Origin: Chelatococcus sp.
Lineage (GTDB): Bacteria > Pseudomonadota > Alphaproteobacteria > Rhizobiales > Beijerinckiaceae
Direction of reading: 5' to 3'
Length of the DNA stretch: 64,000 nt
NCBI GenBank assembly: GCA_003248805.1
Contig: QFQY01000012.1
Span: 1 to 64,000, forward strand
Under the pieces are notes generated by a model. That model was not told the DNA's origin, made no database searches, and was given only the letters and a program-made list of their open reading frames with translations. Below, one piece after another: positions 52,400 to 60,693 of the stretch; within the stretch, counting starts at the first letter, position 1, and the number at the start of each line of letters is the position of its first letter. The translations under genes and the position numbers were made by a program.

Positions 52400-53109
52400 A
52401 TCCGACCTCCTGCCCAGACGACCCGACCGGCGATCTTAAGCGACCGCGCTTCCGGCTCGGTCAGTGTTTCCGTCTCGTAGCGCGGATTGTCGCTGATCAG
52501 CGTCACGCGCCCTTCCATGCCGCGCCCGATGCGCTTGATCCGAACATCGTTGTTGTGAACCACGACGAAAATTGCGTCGAGCCGGGGCCGTTGCCAGCGG
52601 ATATCCGATAGGCAGATCGCATCTTCCTTGATCGTCTCGGTCATGCTGTCGCCTCGCGAGTCGAGGAAGCGGGCGAATTCCACTGGGAGGTTGAGCTGCT
52701 CGAGCCACCGCCTGGGGAATGGCAGATGATCCTTCGCGATCGGGTTTGAGTTTTCGATCCCGGGCCCGGCACTGGCGATGACCTCCAACAGCGGCACGAA
52801 GACCACTTCGGATGCCATGTCGGGATCCAGAACCAACCCACGCTCGGCAACATATGTGGGCGCCGTGCGATCGCTCAGATAGCGATGCGGCGCGACCTCC
52901 TCGCCATAAAGAAGGTACTCGACTGAGACCCCGCAGAAGCGAGCGATGGACGCAAGCTTGTAAGCGCCCGGTTCATTATCGGCCTTAAAATAGCGCTTTA
53001 TAGCACTTTCCGAGACTGCCGAGCCTTCCGCGACGACCGTCAGGCCGCCTCGTGCTTTCACGGCCTCTTCGAGGCGAAGGCCCCAACCAGGCGTAGGGGT
53101 CTGGCTCAT
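52396..53109 (-). CDS. Prophage immunity repressor, HTH plus S24 peptidase domain
   Basis: This 237-aa C-type repressor has an N-terminal HTH (LTVVAEGSAVSESAIKRYFKADNEPGAYKLASIARFCGVS, residues about 22-62) and a LexA/CI-like S24 domain with Ser 155 in SRGDSM and Lys 192 in VRIKRIG, the self-cleavage dyad. An Ala-Gly pair at 114-115 (ASAGPG) could be the cleavage site. It should silence the early operon and be inactivated by RecA-stimulated self-cleavage. One operator-like repeat covers its start codon and another lies within its gene. Confidence 0.88.
   Translation of the reverse strand: MSQTPTPGWGLRLEEAVKARGGLTVVAEGSAVSESAIKRYFKADNEPGAYKLASIARFCGVSVEYLLYGEEVAPHRYLSDRTAPTYVAERGLVLDPDMASEVVFVPLLEVIASAGPGIENSNPIAKDHLPFPRRWLEQLNLPVEFARFLDSRGDSMTETIKEDAICLSDIRWQRPRLDAIFVVVHNNDVRIKRIGRGMEGRVTLISDNPRYETETLTEPEARSLKIAGRVVWAGGRI
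52850..52861. promoter_or_regulatory. Operator-like repeat inside the repressor gene
   Basis: ACATATGTGGGC here is identical to 53169-53180 in the early promoter region. A 12-base exact match so close to the control region suggests an auxiliary repressor site within the coding sequence. Confidence 0.4.
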
Positions 53110-53215
53110 ATCTGGGCTCTGACGTTCATATTCGTCTCGTATTGCAAAATCTGGCTTGACCGTCGCTCACATATGTGGGCTAACTGCACAAGTGCCGTCC
53201 AGATGTGTGGTTAAC
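53107..53215. promoter_or_regulatory. Prophage immunity/early control region with repeated operators
   Basis: There are three related sites: CATATCTGGGCT (53107-53118, over the repressor start), CATATGTGGGCTAAC (53170-53184) and GATGTGTGGTTAAC (53202-53215). A possible rightward -35 TTGACC at 53156 with a weak -10 GCTAAC at 53179 would overlap the middle site, so repressor binding there would block the early promoter. The HTH repressor and the Ner-like protein are the candidate binders. Confidence 0.55.
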
Positions 53216-53248
53216 ACGCGAACCCCGGCATTGCGAGACAGGACACCC

Positions 53249-53497
53249 ATGGCGAGCAATTGGACCAAGCAGGCGATCATTTTCGCGCTCCGCGAGAAGG
53301 GCATCACCGCCGCGGAACTGGCGAGGCAGAACAATCTCAGCCGCTTCACGATCTACGGCGGCATGGAGCGCCCGGCGCCGAAGGCCCAGGCCATCATTTC
53401 CGAGGCGCTGGGCGTGCCGCGTCAGACGATCTGGCCCCAGTTTTACGACCGTGACGGCAACCGCATCGGCCTCATCGGCGCCTCGAGGGCCGCCTGA
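53249..53497 (+). CDS. ner: Ner-like HTH regulator
   Basis: This 82-aa protein fits the Ner/Nlp (SfsB) winged-helix family: MASNWTKQAIIFALREKGITAAELARQNNLSRFTIYGGMERPAPKAQAIISEALGV, with the C-terminal PQFYDRDGNR typical of Ner ('IWPSRY'-like). In Mu, Ner turns down early and repressor transcription. The start has AGGA upstream. Its stop overlaps the ParB-like gene start by one base. Confidence 0.85.
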   Translation: MASNWTKQAIIFALREKGITAAELARQNNLSRFTIYGGMERPAPKAQAIISEALGVPRQTIWPQFYDRDGNRIGLIGASRAA

Positions 53498-54411
53498 TGC
53501 GCGACGCCTCCGCCTATTTCGACACGTCGCGCGACGTTCTCGATCTCACTTCGCCTCCGGCGCCGCCCGAGCATGAGATCGAGATCGAGATCGCCGCGAT
53601 CGACGTCGTCGACCGCCTGCGCCTCGTCAACCGCGACAAGGTCGAGATGATCGCCGCTTCGGTCACCGAATGCGGCTACCTGCATCAGCCGATCGCGGTC
53701 GCGGCGATCACCGGCGGCAACCGGGTCGAGCTCGTCGACGGAGAGCACCGGCTCGAGGCCTTCAAGCTGCTCGGCCGCACGACCATTCCGGCCCGCATCC
53801 GCCAGATGACCGAGGCGGAACGCCAGCGCCACGAGATCCACGCCAATCTGATCCGCAACGAGCTGAACGCGCTCCAGCGCGCCCGCTTCGTCGGCCGTCT
53901 GGCCGATCTCTTCGCCGCCGAGAATGCCGATGCGCGCAACGGTGGTGACCGCAAGTCCAAGAAATGGCTCGCAAAAAATCAGTTGCTCAACTTGAGCAAC
54001 TGGTCGGCGTTCAACAAGGAGGCGGCGCGGCGCACGGGCCTTTCCGCCGGCTCGATCCGCCGTGACCGCGAGCTCGCGGCGGCGCTGCCGGCCGACGTCG
54101 TTGCTCTGATCGACGGCAGCAAGCTCGCCGACAACCAGTCACAGCTGCAGGCGTTGGCCAAGCTGCCGACCGAGCATCAGATCGCCGTCGCGAAGGCGGT
54201 GGCCGAGCAGCCCAAGCTCTCCCTCGCCGCCGCCAAGGTCGCCGCCGGCCTCGTGCCGGAAGGCGGGACGGTGCGCGAGGAGGATCGCCTGCTCGCCAAG
54301 ATCGAGCCGATGCTGCTGCGGATGTCCCGCGCGGACCTCCAGAGCCTCGCCGCGATGGTCGCCGCCCGCCTCGAGGCGACCAAGCCTGCTCGGAAGGGCG
54401 CCTCCGCGTGA
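53497..54411 (+). CDS. ParB/Spo0J-like nuclease-domain protein
   Basis: This 304-aa protein has a ParB N-terminal domain with VELVDGEHRLEAFKLLG (GEHR at 82-85, the CTP/nuclease motif) after a VNRDKVEMIAASVTECGYLHQPIAV strand, and a central HTH-like part (FNKEAARRTGLSAGSIRRDRELAAALP). Such proteins are common early genes in alphaproteobacterial transposable phages; they may help transposition or partition. It overlaps the transposase start by four bases (GTGA). Confidence 0.85.
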   Translation: MRDASAYFDTSRDVLDLTSPPAPPEHEIEIEIAAIDVVDRLRLVNRDKVEMIAASVTECGYLHQPIAVAAITGGNRVELVDGEHRLEAFKLLGRTTIPARIRQMTEAERQRHEIHANLIRNELNALQRARFVGRLADLFAAENADARNGGDRKSKKWLAKNQLLNLSNWSAFNKEAARRTGLSAGSIRRDRELAAALPADVVALIDGSKLADNQSQLQALAKLPTEHQIAVAKAVAEQPKLSLAAAKVAAGLVPEGGTVREEDRLLAKIEPMLLRMSRADLQSLAAMVAARLEATKPARKGASA

Positions 54412-56615
54412 AGCTCTGGCTGACCTCCTCCGAAATCGCCGATCTGGCGCTGCCCGGCCTGCCGGCGAGCGATCGCGGCGTCCGCATGCTCGCCGAGCGT
54501 GAGGATTGGGCGCGCTTCTCGGCCTATTGCCGCCAGCGCTCAGGTCGCGGGGGCGGGCTGGAATACCATATCCGCCTGCTGCCGGTTGGCGCGCGCATGG
54601 CGTATCTCGGCCCGCAGGCAGCGCAGGAGGAGATCTCGGCGCCGGCCGAGGCCCTGCAGGCGGCGCCGGAGCCGCCGGTGACGGCCACGCGCGCCTCGAC
54701 ATTGCAGCTGGATGCACGGCTGGCCGTGCTCGGTGCGCTCAAGGCCTTCATCCGCGCCAGCGAGATGAGCCAGACGCTCGCGATCAGCTATTTCGTCGAC
54801 CTCTACAACCTCGGCAAGGTCGAAATCCCGACCTGGGCGGCGCAGGTCCTGCCGCGCCTCTCCATCCGCACGGTCTTGCGCTGGCTGGCGGCCTCGCGCG
54901 AGGGCGAAACCGACCGCCTCGCTGTCGATCGGGGCGCCGGCCGGCGCGGCCAAGGCGTGCTCGATGCCGCCTTCGACGGCGAGATCAAGCATTTCGCCCT
55001 CGCCGTGCATTCGTTGAACGACCTCTACACGGCGACGCAGATCTATGGCGCGGTGAAGGGCGAGTTCGAGGCCCGCCTGACTGCGGCCGGGCTCGCGTTG
55101 CCGGGGCAGCGCGCCTTTGAAATCCGGTTGAACGCCTGGAAGCAGGAATACGCCGCCGGCCTGCTCAAGATGGTCGATCCGGATGGCTTCCGGAACAGGA
55201 TGCGCGTCTCCGGCTCCTTCGACTTCATGGCGCCGCACCTCAATGCGCTGTGGCAGATCGACGCCTCGCCGGTCGATGCCATGTGCATCGACGGTCGCCA
55301 CTCGATCTATGTCTGCATCGACTACTGGTCGCGCCGGATCATCCTCTTCGTCTCGAAGACGCCGCGCTCCGAGGCCGTGCAGCTGCTCATGCGCAAGGCC
55401 ATCCTGGCGTGGGGTGTGCCCGACGCGGTCAAGACCGACAACGGCTCGGATTTCGTGGCGCGGGCCACCGTCAGGCTGTTCGCCCGGCTGCAGATCGAGG
55501 CGATCCGCTCGGCCGCCTTCTCGCCCTGGCAAAAGGGCGTCGTCGAGCGGAATATCCGCACATTCCAGACCGATTGCGCCCGCATGCTGCAAGGCTTCGT
55601 CGGTCACAACGTCGCCCAGCGCAAGAAGATCGAGGGGCGCAAGGCCTTTTCGCAGCGGCTCGGGCAGGAGAACGCGGCCTTCAACGTCACGATGACGGGT
55701 GAGGAGCTGCAGAGGATCTGCGACAGCTGGGCCGAGGGCATCTATGCCCACCACGCCCATCGCGGCCTGAAGAACATGACGCCTTTCGCGAAGGCGTCAT
55801 CCTCGACCCAGCCGATCCGCACGGTCGATGCAGACGCGCTCGCCGCCCTGCTCATGCAGGCGCCCAAGGGCGACGGATACCGGACCGTCGGCAAGAAGGG
55901 CATCCTTCTCGACGACTACCACTACCAGCCCATGGGGCTGCTGCCGGGCGATCGCGTCTTCGTCACCCTCGATCCGGCCGACAAGGGCACCATCTGGCTC
56001 TTCGCCGACGAGAGCATGGACCGCCCGCTTGGGCGCGCGGTTTGCGGCGAGCTCGCCGGCATCGACCGGGCCGAGCTGCTCGCGCAGCGCAAGGCCATGC
56101 AGGCCCGCATGGTCGAGGAGCAGATGGCCGAGTCCAAGGCCATGCTCCGCAGCAAGCGGGTGACCGACCGCACGGTTCTCGATCATCGGATGGCTGAAGC
56201 CGCCAGCCGCATCGGCAACCTGGTCGCCTTCCCACCGAGATCCGAGATTCACACGACGCCGGCTCTTGATGCCGGTGCCGAGATCGCGGCGATGCGCCGG
56301 GGCGATGCCCCCGCCGTCTCCGCACTGTCCGAACAGGCGGCCGCCATCCATCGCGAGATGCTGGCCGAGGCGGCCGCGCCCGCACCTCCGCCCAAGGTGA
56401 CCAAGCTTCAGGAGACGCCGCGCCAGCGCTTCCGCCGGGCGCTCGGCATCGAGGCGGCGATCGCTGTCGGCGATCCGGTCGAGACCGCCGACGCCATCTG
56501 GCTCGGCTCCTACCAGACCAGCGCGGAATACCGCGGCGAGAAGGCTTTTCACGAGGAATTCGGGGGCGGTGTGGCGTCGGCCCCCAAAAAAGAAGCCCCG
56601 GCGAACCGGGGCTGA
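54408..56615 (+). CDS. Mu-type DDE transposase (MuA homologue)
   Basis: This 735-aa transposase has a Mu-type DNA-binding N-terminus (WLTSSEIADLALPGLPASDRGVR), an rve/DDE integrase core with Asp 285 (WQIDASPVDAM), Asp 344 (KTDNGSDF) and Glu 380 (GVVERNIRTF), and a Mu C-terminal beta-barrel (YHYQPMGLLPGDRVFVTLDP). It cuts and joins the phage ends for integration and replicative transposition. The Asp-Glu spacing of 35 is shorter than the 55 of phage Mu. The start is a GTG coupled to the ParB-like stop. The 3' end overlaps a hairpin. Confidence 0.92.
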   Translation: MKLWLTSSEIADLALPGLPASDRGVRMLAEREDWARFSAYCRQRSGRGGGLEYHIRLLPVGARMAYLGPQAAQEEISAPAEALQAAPEPPVTATRASTLQLDARLAVLGALKAFIRASEMSQTLAISYFVDLYNLGKVEIPTWAAQVLPRLSIRTVLRWLAASREGETDRLAVDRGAGRRGQGVLDAAFDGEIKHFALAVHSLNDLYTATQIYGAVKGEFEARLTAAGLALPGQRAFEIRLNAWKQEYAAGLLKMVDPDGFRNRMRVSGSFDFMAPHLNALWQIDASPVDAMCIDGRHSIYVCIDYWSRRIILFVSKTPRSEAVQLLMRKAILAWGVPDAVKTDNGSDFVARATVRLFARLQIEAIRSAAFSPWQKGVVERNIRTFQTDCARMLQGFVGHNVAQRKKIEGRKAFSQRLGQENAAFNVTMTGEELQRICDSWAEGIYAHHAHRGLKNMTPFAKASSSTQPIRTVDADALAALLMQAPKGDGYRTVGKKGILLDDYHYQPMGLLPGDRVFVTLDPADKGTIWLFADESMDRPLGRAVCGELAGIDRAELLAQRKAMQARMVEEQMAESKAMLRSKRVTDRTVLDHRMAEAASRIGNLVAFPPRSEIHTTPALDAGAEIAAMRRGDAPAVSALSEQAAAIHREMLAEAAAPAPPPKVTKLQETPRQRFRRALGIEAAIAVGDPVETADAIWLGSYQTSAEYRGEKAFHEEFGGGVASAPKKEAPANRG
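56585..56613 (-). terminator. Minus-strand hairpin terminator in the transposase 3' end
   Basis: The stem AGCCCCGG-CGAA-CCGGGGCT (56594-56613) is flanked on the left by AAAAAAG; read on the minus strand this is a GC stem followed by CTTCTTTTTT, a textbook terminator for antisense transcription. On the plus strand no U-run follows, so it should not stop the early operon, but it may separate muA and muB translation. Confidence 0.55.
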
Positions 56616-56640
56616 TCAGTCAAAGCGAGGACGATTCTAG

Positions 56641-57393
56641 ATGAGCACCACACCGAATTTCAAGCCCAAGGGCTCGCTGGCGCCGCTGAAGAACGTGGCC
56701 GCCATGCACTCCCTGGCCGAACGGCTGATCGAGCGGCCGCCGCACCTCCCCGGCCTCGGCGTCTTCAACGGCTATTCCGGCTACGGCAAGACCTTCGCGG
56801 CGATCTATCTGCAGAACAAGAAGGACGCGCTGCGCGTCGAGATCGGCGACAGCTGGACCCGGTTGACGCTGATCCGCGCCATCATGAAGGAGCTGGGCGT
56901 CCATGACCCGAAGGGAACGGTACCGCGCCTGACCGAGATGGCGATCGAGCGCCTCGCCGTTCCGGGGCATCCGCCGCTGCTGATCGACGAGGCCGACAAG
57001 GCCGTCGACAAGGGCTTCATCGAGATCATTCGCGAGATCCACGAGGCCACTCAGGTCCCGATCATCCTGATCGGCGAGGAAGAACTGCCGGCCAAGCTCC
57101 AGCGCTCCGAGCGCACGCACAACCGCGTGCTCGAATGGGTCGCTGCCCAGCCCTGCGACCTGGAAGACACCGAACTACTCGCCCGGCTCTTCGTGCCGGA
57201 TGGCGTCGGCTACTCGGAGGATTTCCTCGAGCGCAACCGGCGGAAATCGGGCGGCCGCGCGCGACGCATCACGGTCAACCTGGAGCGTGCCGTCGAATGG
57301 GCCCGCGTCCATGCCCAGAAGAACCTCGACGCGTTCCCCGATGCCGAATTCTACACTGGCGAGCCGCCGGCGCGCGGCCGGAGGGCGGCATGA
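56641..57393 (+). CDS. MuB-like AAA+ ATPase / transposition target protein
   Basis: This 250-aa ATPase has Walker A FNGYSGYGKTFAAI (Lys 50) and Walker B HPPLLIDEADKAVDKGFIE, with a sensor region PIILIGEEELPAKLQRSERTHNRV. MuB/TniB-type proteins choose target DNA and stimulate the transposase. It lies 25 bases after the transposase and its stop overlaps the next start (ATGA). Confidence 0.9.
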   Translation: MSTTPNFKPKGSLAPLKNVAAMHSLAERLIERPPHLPGLGVFNGYSGYGKTFAAIYLQNKKDALRVEIGDSWTRLTLIRAIMKELGVHDPKGTVPRLTEMAIERLAVPGHPPLLIDEADKAVDKGFIEIIREIHEATQVPIILIGEEELPAKLQRSERTHNRVLEWVAAQPCDLEDTELLARLFVPDGVGYSEDFLERNRRKSGGRARRITVNLERAVEWARVHAQKNLDAFPDAEFYTGEPPARGRRAA

Positions 57394-58010
57394 AGCGTGT
57401 CCTTCCCGCCGCCGGCCTCCAGGGGCCGCAGCACTACTGGTCGGTCATGGTCGCGCTCTCGGCCAAAGGCGGCTTCACGATCTCCGACGTCCATGGCCGC
57501 ACGAATGGCTGCAGCCTCTCGACGGTGAAGGACTATGTCCGTCGCTGCGCCTCGCTCGGCCATGTCGAGCCGGTCGAGGAGCGCCGCTCGATCAAGAACC
57601 GCCCCGTGATGGTCTATCGCGTGGTGGACGGGCGCGTGGCCGCGCCGATCATCCGCCGCGAGAGCTTTGCCGACCAGCGCGGTCGCCAGTCCCAGCAGCT
57701 CTGGACCGCGATGCGCGGCCTGAAGCTCTTCACGGCCCGCGAGGTCGCGATCGCCGCCAGCACGCCCGAGGTGCCGGTGTCCGAGAAGGCCGCGCGCGCC
57801 TTCATCGGCTTCCTGACGAAGGGCGGCTACCTCGCCGAGACGACGCAGCGGACGCGCCCCGGCCAGCAGGCTCGCTGGAAGCTGCTGCCGGCGTTCAACA
57901 CGGGGCCGCTGGCTCCTGCCTCGACCGAGCGCGGGACGGTGCTGTTCGACCGCAATTTGCAGAAGGCGGTTAACCTTAACGCACCGGAAGCTTCCGGGAG
58001 GGCGGCATGA
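57390..58010 (+). CDS. Prophage protein with winged-helix features
   Basis: This 206-aa protein of unknown family has two segments that look like winged HTHs: AKGGFTISDVHGRTNGCSLSTVKDYVRRCASLGHVEPVEE (residues about 25-65) and the stretch KLFTAREVAIAASTPEVPVSEKAARAFIGFLTKGGYLAE (about 112-152). Start coupled to muB. Similar two-domain proteins occur after muB in alphaproteobacterial Mu-like phages; the role is unknown, perhaps regulation. Confidence 0.7.
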   Translation: MKRVLPAAGLQGPQHYWSVMVALSAKGGFTISDVHGRTNGCSLSTVKDYVRRCASLGHVEPVEERRSIKNRPVMVYRVVDGRVAAPIIRRESFADQRGRQSQQLWTAMRGLKLFTAREVAIAASTPEVPVSEKAARAFIGFLTKGGYLAETTQRTRPGQQARWKLLPAFNTGPLAPASTERGTVLFDRNLQKAVNLNAPEASGRAA

Positions 58011-58387
58011 GGCGCCCCGTCAGGCCCCATCAGGTCGACCGTGCTCGCGTCGCCTGGGGGGAGAGCATCCCCGCCGAGATCGTCTCGCTCGCCGAGGCTT
58101 GCCGGGCCCACAGCTCGCGGGCCGTCGCCCGCCAGCTCGGCTACTCGGACGCGACCATCTCTTACCTGCTCGCCAACAAATACCCGGGCGATCGCGACAA
58201 GCTCTTCGCCAAGATCCGCGGCGCCTTCATGGGCGAGACCGTCATCTGCCCGATCCTGGACGAGATCGGCCGGGACCGCTGCCTGACCGAGCAGGCCAAG
58301 CCCTTCGCCGCCACGAACTCCACCCGCGCGCGGCTCTTCCACGCCTGCAAGACCTGCCCCAACCGCCAGCAGAAGGACGTCGCCTGA
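58007..58387 (+). CDS. Small prophage HTH protein with Cys-containing C-terminus
   Basis: This 126-aa protein has a HTH (SRAVARQLGYSDATISYLLANKYPGD, residues about 36-61) and a second part with VICPILDEIGRDRCLTEQAKPFAATN, ending in HACKTCPNRQQ. The four Cys could bind metal. It is a typical transposable-phage early regulator of unknown target. It overlaps both neighbours by one to four bases. Confidence 0.75.
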   Translation: MRRPVRPHQVDRARVAWGESIPAEIVSLAEACRAHSSRAVARQLGYSDATISYLLANKYPGDRDKLFAKIRGAFMGETVICPILDEIGRDRCLTEQAKPFAATNSTRARLFHACKTCPNRQQKDVA

Positions 58388-58608
58388 TGCTTCAATCGCT
58401 CTACAAGCTGTTCTGCATCTCCATCGCCATGCTCGGCCCCTTTGCGGCCGGCGCGCTGTGGAAATACGTCGTCGAGCCGGAGATCTACGTGATCTTCCTC
58501 GCCGGCGGGCTCCTGCTCGGCCTCGCCGGGCTCTGCGGCTTCGCCTCGACGGAGCGGGCCGAGCGCGCCCAGTTCCGGGCCCGCCTCGCGATCTGGCGGA
58601 GGGGCTGA
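58387..58608 (+). CDS. Small prophage membrane protein, two helices
   Basis: This 73-aa protein has two hydrophobic segments (LFCISIAMLGPFAAGALW and VIFLAGGLLLGLAGLCGFA) and a basic end RARLAIWRRG. Family unknown. Its ATG overlaps the previous stop by one base. It could be an early membrane protein or holin-like, but nothing proves it. Confidence 0.65.
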   Translation: MLQSLYKLFCISIAMLGPFAAGALWKYVVEPEIYVIFLAGGLLLGLAGLCGFASTERAERAQFRARLAIWRRG

Positions 58609-58610
58609 CC

Positions 58611-59030
58611 ATGCAGCCCAAGCCGCTCTCCCTCGACCTGCGCGAGATCTCGAAGCTGCTGCGCGAACACTCGGCCCGCGACGTCGCGCTGACGCCGTTC
58701 GCCTGCCGCCGGCTCGGCTATGTCCTGCTGCTCGCCGCCCGCAAGGCCGACGACCTGGAAGGCCAGGCGGCCGACGCGATCGAGCTCGACAACGAGCTGC
58801 ATGCGCTGGCGGCCGATCTCGGCGGCCCTGCGCCGTCGCTTCAAACGTCCTTGAAAACCCAGCAACAGGTGTTCCAGCGCGAGCTGGATCGCGGCGGGCC
58901 GGTGCATGTCTCGCGTCCCGGCCTCGCCGCGCTCTCCATGCCGATCGGCGAAACGAACGTCTTCACCTTCCCGCGCGCGCTGAGCCAGCGCCCGCTCGGC
59001 GGCGACGACGAAGGCGGGAGCGCGGCATGA
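58611..59030 (+). CDS. Hypothetical prophage protein
   Basis: This 139-aa protein of unknown family has a helical first half (LDLREISKLLREHSARDVALTPFACRRLGYVLLLAARKADDLE) and a low-complexity C-terminus. It starts two bases after the previous stop, and its stop overlaps the DnaA-like gene start. No motif recognised. Confidence 0.65.
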   Translation: MQPKPLSLDLREISKLLREHSARDVALTPFACRRLGYVLLLAARKADDLEGQAADAIELDNELHALAADLGGPAPSLQTSLKTQQQVFQRELDRGGPVHVSRPGLAALSMPIGETNVFTFPRALSQRPLGGDDEGGSAA

Positions 59031-59530
59031 GCGAGCGTCACGTCACCTTCGACATGATCCTGCAGGCGGTTTCGGCCACGGCCGGAAAGCCCGTCCTCGT
59101 CCTGCTGTCGGACATTCGCACCGACGAGGTCGCCCAGGCGCGCTGGGCGGCCTGGTGGATCGCGCGCGAGCTCACCACGCTGAGCAGCGCCACGCTCGGC
59201 CGGCTGACCGGCCTGCGCGACCGGACCACGGTCGAGCACGGCATCGAGCGCGCCGCCGCCCTGCGCGAGACCAATCCGGCGTTCCTGCTCGCGACGGACA
59301 CCATCCTCGCGACCCTGCGCGCCCTCGAGCGCCGCGGCCTGCTGGTATTCGCCGCTTCCAGCGACCCGCTGCAGGCCGCCCGCCGCGTGCTCGCCGCGCC
59401 GGAGCGCGAGGCGGCCCGCGTCTCGATCTACGAAATCATCGGCATGTCCCGCCTCGTCGTCGAGTTCTTCGGCGCCGGCGATGCGCCGACCCCTTCCCCC
59501 CCGCACCTGGAGATCGACCATGAATCTTGA
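59027..59530 (+). CDS. Stand-alone DnaA domain IV-like DNA-binding protein
   Basis: This 167-aa protein aligns over about residues 6-95 with the C-terminal DnaA-box-binding domain of replication initiator DnaA: VTFDMILQAVSATAG, ARWAAWWIARELTTLSSATLGRLTGLRDRTTVEHGIERAAAL. The DnaA signature G-x-RDHTTV-x-H is present as GLRDRTTVEH (64-71), with Arg 66 in place of the base-contacting His. The AAA+ ATPase part of DnaA is absent. It may bind DnaA-box-like sites on phage or host DNA; function inferred. Confidence 0.75.
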   Translation: MSERHVTFDMILQAVSATAGKPVLVLLSDIRTDEVAQARWAAWWIARELTTLSSATLGRLTGLRDRTTVEHGIERAAALRETNPAFLLATDTILATLRALERRGLLVFAASSDPLQAARRVLAAPEREAARVSIYEIIGMSRLVVEFFGAGDAPTPSPPHLEIDHES

Positions 59531-60344
59531 GACCGCCGTCCCCCGCGCCGGCAGGGCGATCTATGCCGCGCTTTCCGCCACCGATCTGGCTTCGGGCCTG
59601 CCGATCTGGGAGGAGCTGAGCGAGGTGGAGCGCGAGCGCATCTGCCGCGCCGGCGAGGACATGCTGACGGATCTGGGCCTCATGGCTCTCGCCGATGACA
59701 TCCTGGACGAGAAGGCCGCCGTCTCGGCCGGCATCGTCGAGGTCGGCGCCGACAAGTTCATGCGGGATCCGAAAGGCAACCTGATCGGCCTCGGCCAGAT
59801 CAAGCCGCAGCGCCTGCTCGAGGACGAGATGGTCCGCAAGGTCATGCGGTTCGCGACGGACCTGTCGGCCCAGATCGCGCGCTTCAAGGGCCACACCTTC
59901 GAGGACCTGGCGGCCTTCCAGTCGCTGCTGGAGCAGCAATACGGCGCCAAGGCCGGCGGGCCGAAAGGGAACGTCACCTTCTCGACCTTCGACGACAGCA
60001 TGCGCGTCGAGGTCAAGATCGCCGACCAGATCGCCTTCGGGCCGGAGCTGCAGGCGGCGAAGCGCCTGGTCGACGAGTGCCTGAAGGAGTGGGGCGCCGA
60101 CAGCCACGAGGCCCTGCGCTCGCTCGTGAACCGCGTCTTCTCGGTCGAGAAGGAAGGCCAGATCAACCGCGGCGAGCTGTTCTCCCTGCTCGCCATGGAG
60201 ATCGAGGACAAGCGCTGGCAGAGCGCCATGGACGCGATCCGCGACAGCATCCGCGTGATCGGCACCAAGGCCTATCTCCGCTTCCGGGTCCGGGACGAGC
60301 AGGGCGCGCTCTCGACGGTCACGATCGACCTCGCGGCCGCGTGA
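59520..60344 (+). CDS. DUF3164 family protein
   Basis: This 274-aa protein contains the DUF3164 pattern IARFKGHTFEDLAAFQSLLEQQYGAKAGGPKGNVTFSTFDDSMRVEVKIADQIAFGPELQAAKRLVDEC and ends SIRVIGTKAYLRFRVRDE. DUF3164 genes regularly lie downstream of Mu-type transposition genes; the role is unknown. The start is the ATG at 59520, overlapping the DnaA-like gene by 11 bases. Confidence 0.85.
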   Translation: MNLETAVPRAGRAIYAALSATDLASGLPIWEELSEVERERICRAGEDMLTDLGLMALADDILDEKAAVSAGIVEVGADKFMRDPKGNLIGLGQIKPQRLLEDEMVRKVMRFATDLSAQIARFKGHTFEDLAAFQSLLEQQYGAKAGGPKGNVTFSTFDDSMRVEVKIADQIAFGPELQAAKRLVDECLKEWGADSHEALRSLVNRVFSVEKEGQINRGELFSLLAMEIEDKRWQSAMDAIRDSIRVIGTKAYLRFRVRDEQGALSTVTIDLAAA

Positions 60345-60355
60345 GGGAGGCGAGC

Positions 60356-60682
60356 ATGGCTCTGCATCGTGACAACGAGGCCGTCGCGCCGCTCATCAAC
60401 GGCCTGTCGCTCCAGACCACCACGGCGCTCGTCGGCGCGCTGCGCGTCCTTGCGGAGCAGGGACACAGCACCGACGTCGCGACGACGATCGTTCTCGACG
60501 CGGTCCTGCTGTCCGCCGTCTCGCTCCTGAAGACGGCGGTGAACAACGACCTCGCCCGCGTGACGCTGCCGATCGGCGACGTCCTCCATCGGCGGCTCGA
60601 CGAGCTGCTGAAGATGGAGTTCCGCGTCCATGCCCCGCTGCCCGACGGGTCGTTCGACCCGGTCGGACAGCGGATCAGCTGA
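60356..60682 (+). CDS. Hypothetical prophage protein
   Basis: This 108-aa helical protein (LSLQTTTALVGALRVLAEQGHSTDVATTIVLDAVLLSAVSLLKTAV) has no recognised motif. GGGAGG lies before the ATG at 60356. The gene is part of the rightward early operon. Confidence 0.65.
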   Translation: MALHRDNEAVAPLINGLSLQTTTALVGALRVLAEQGHSTDVATTIVLDAVLLSAVSLLKTAVNNDLARVTLPIGDVLHRRLDELLKMEFRVHAPLPDGSFDPVGQRIS

Positions 60683-60693
60683 GGGGCGCTGAC

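Noticed and set aside
56641..57393. Possibility that the transposase/ATPase pair is a Tn7/Tn552-like transposon instead of a phage
   Set aside because: The repressor-Ner divergence, ParB-like gene, DUF3164 and the long run of small early genes fit a transposable phage; no TniQ/TnsC/D-type genes are seen.
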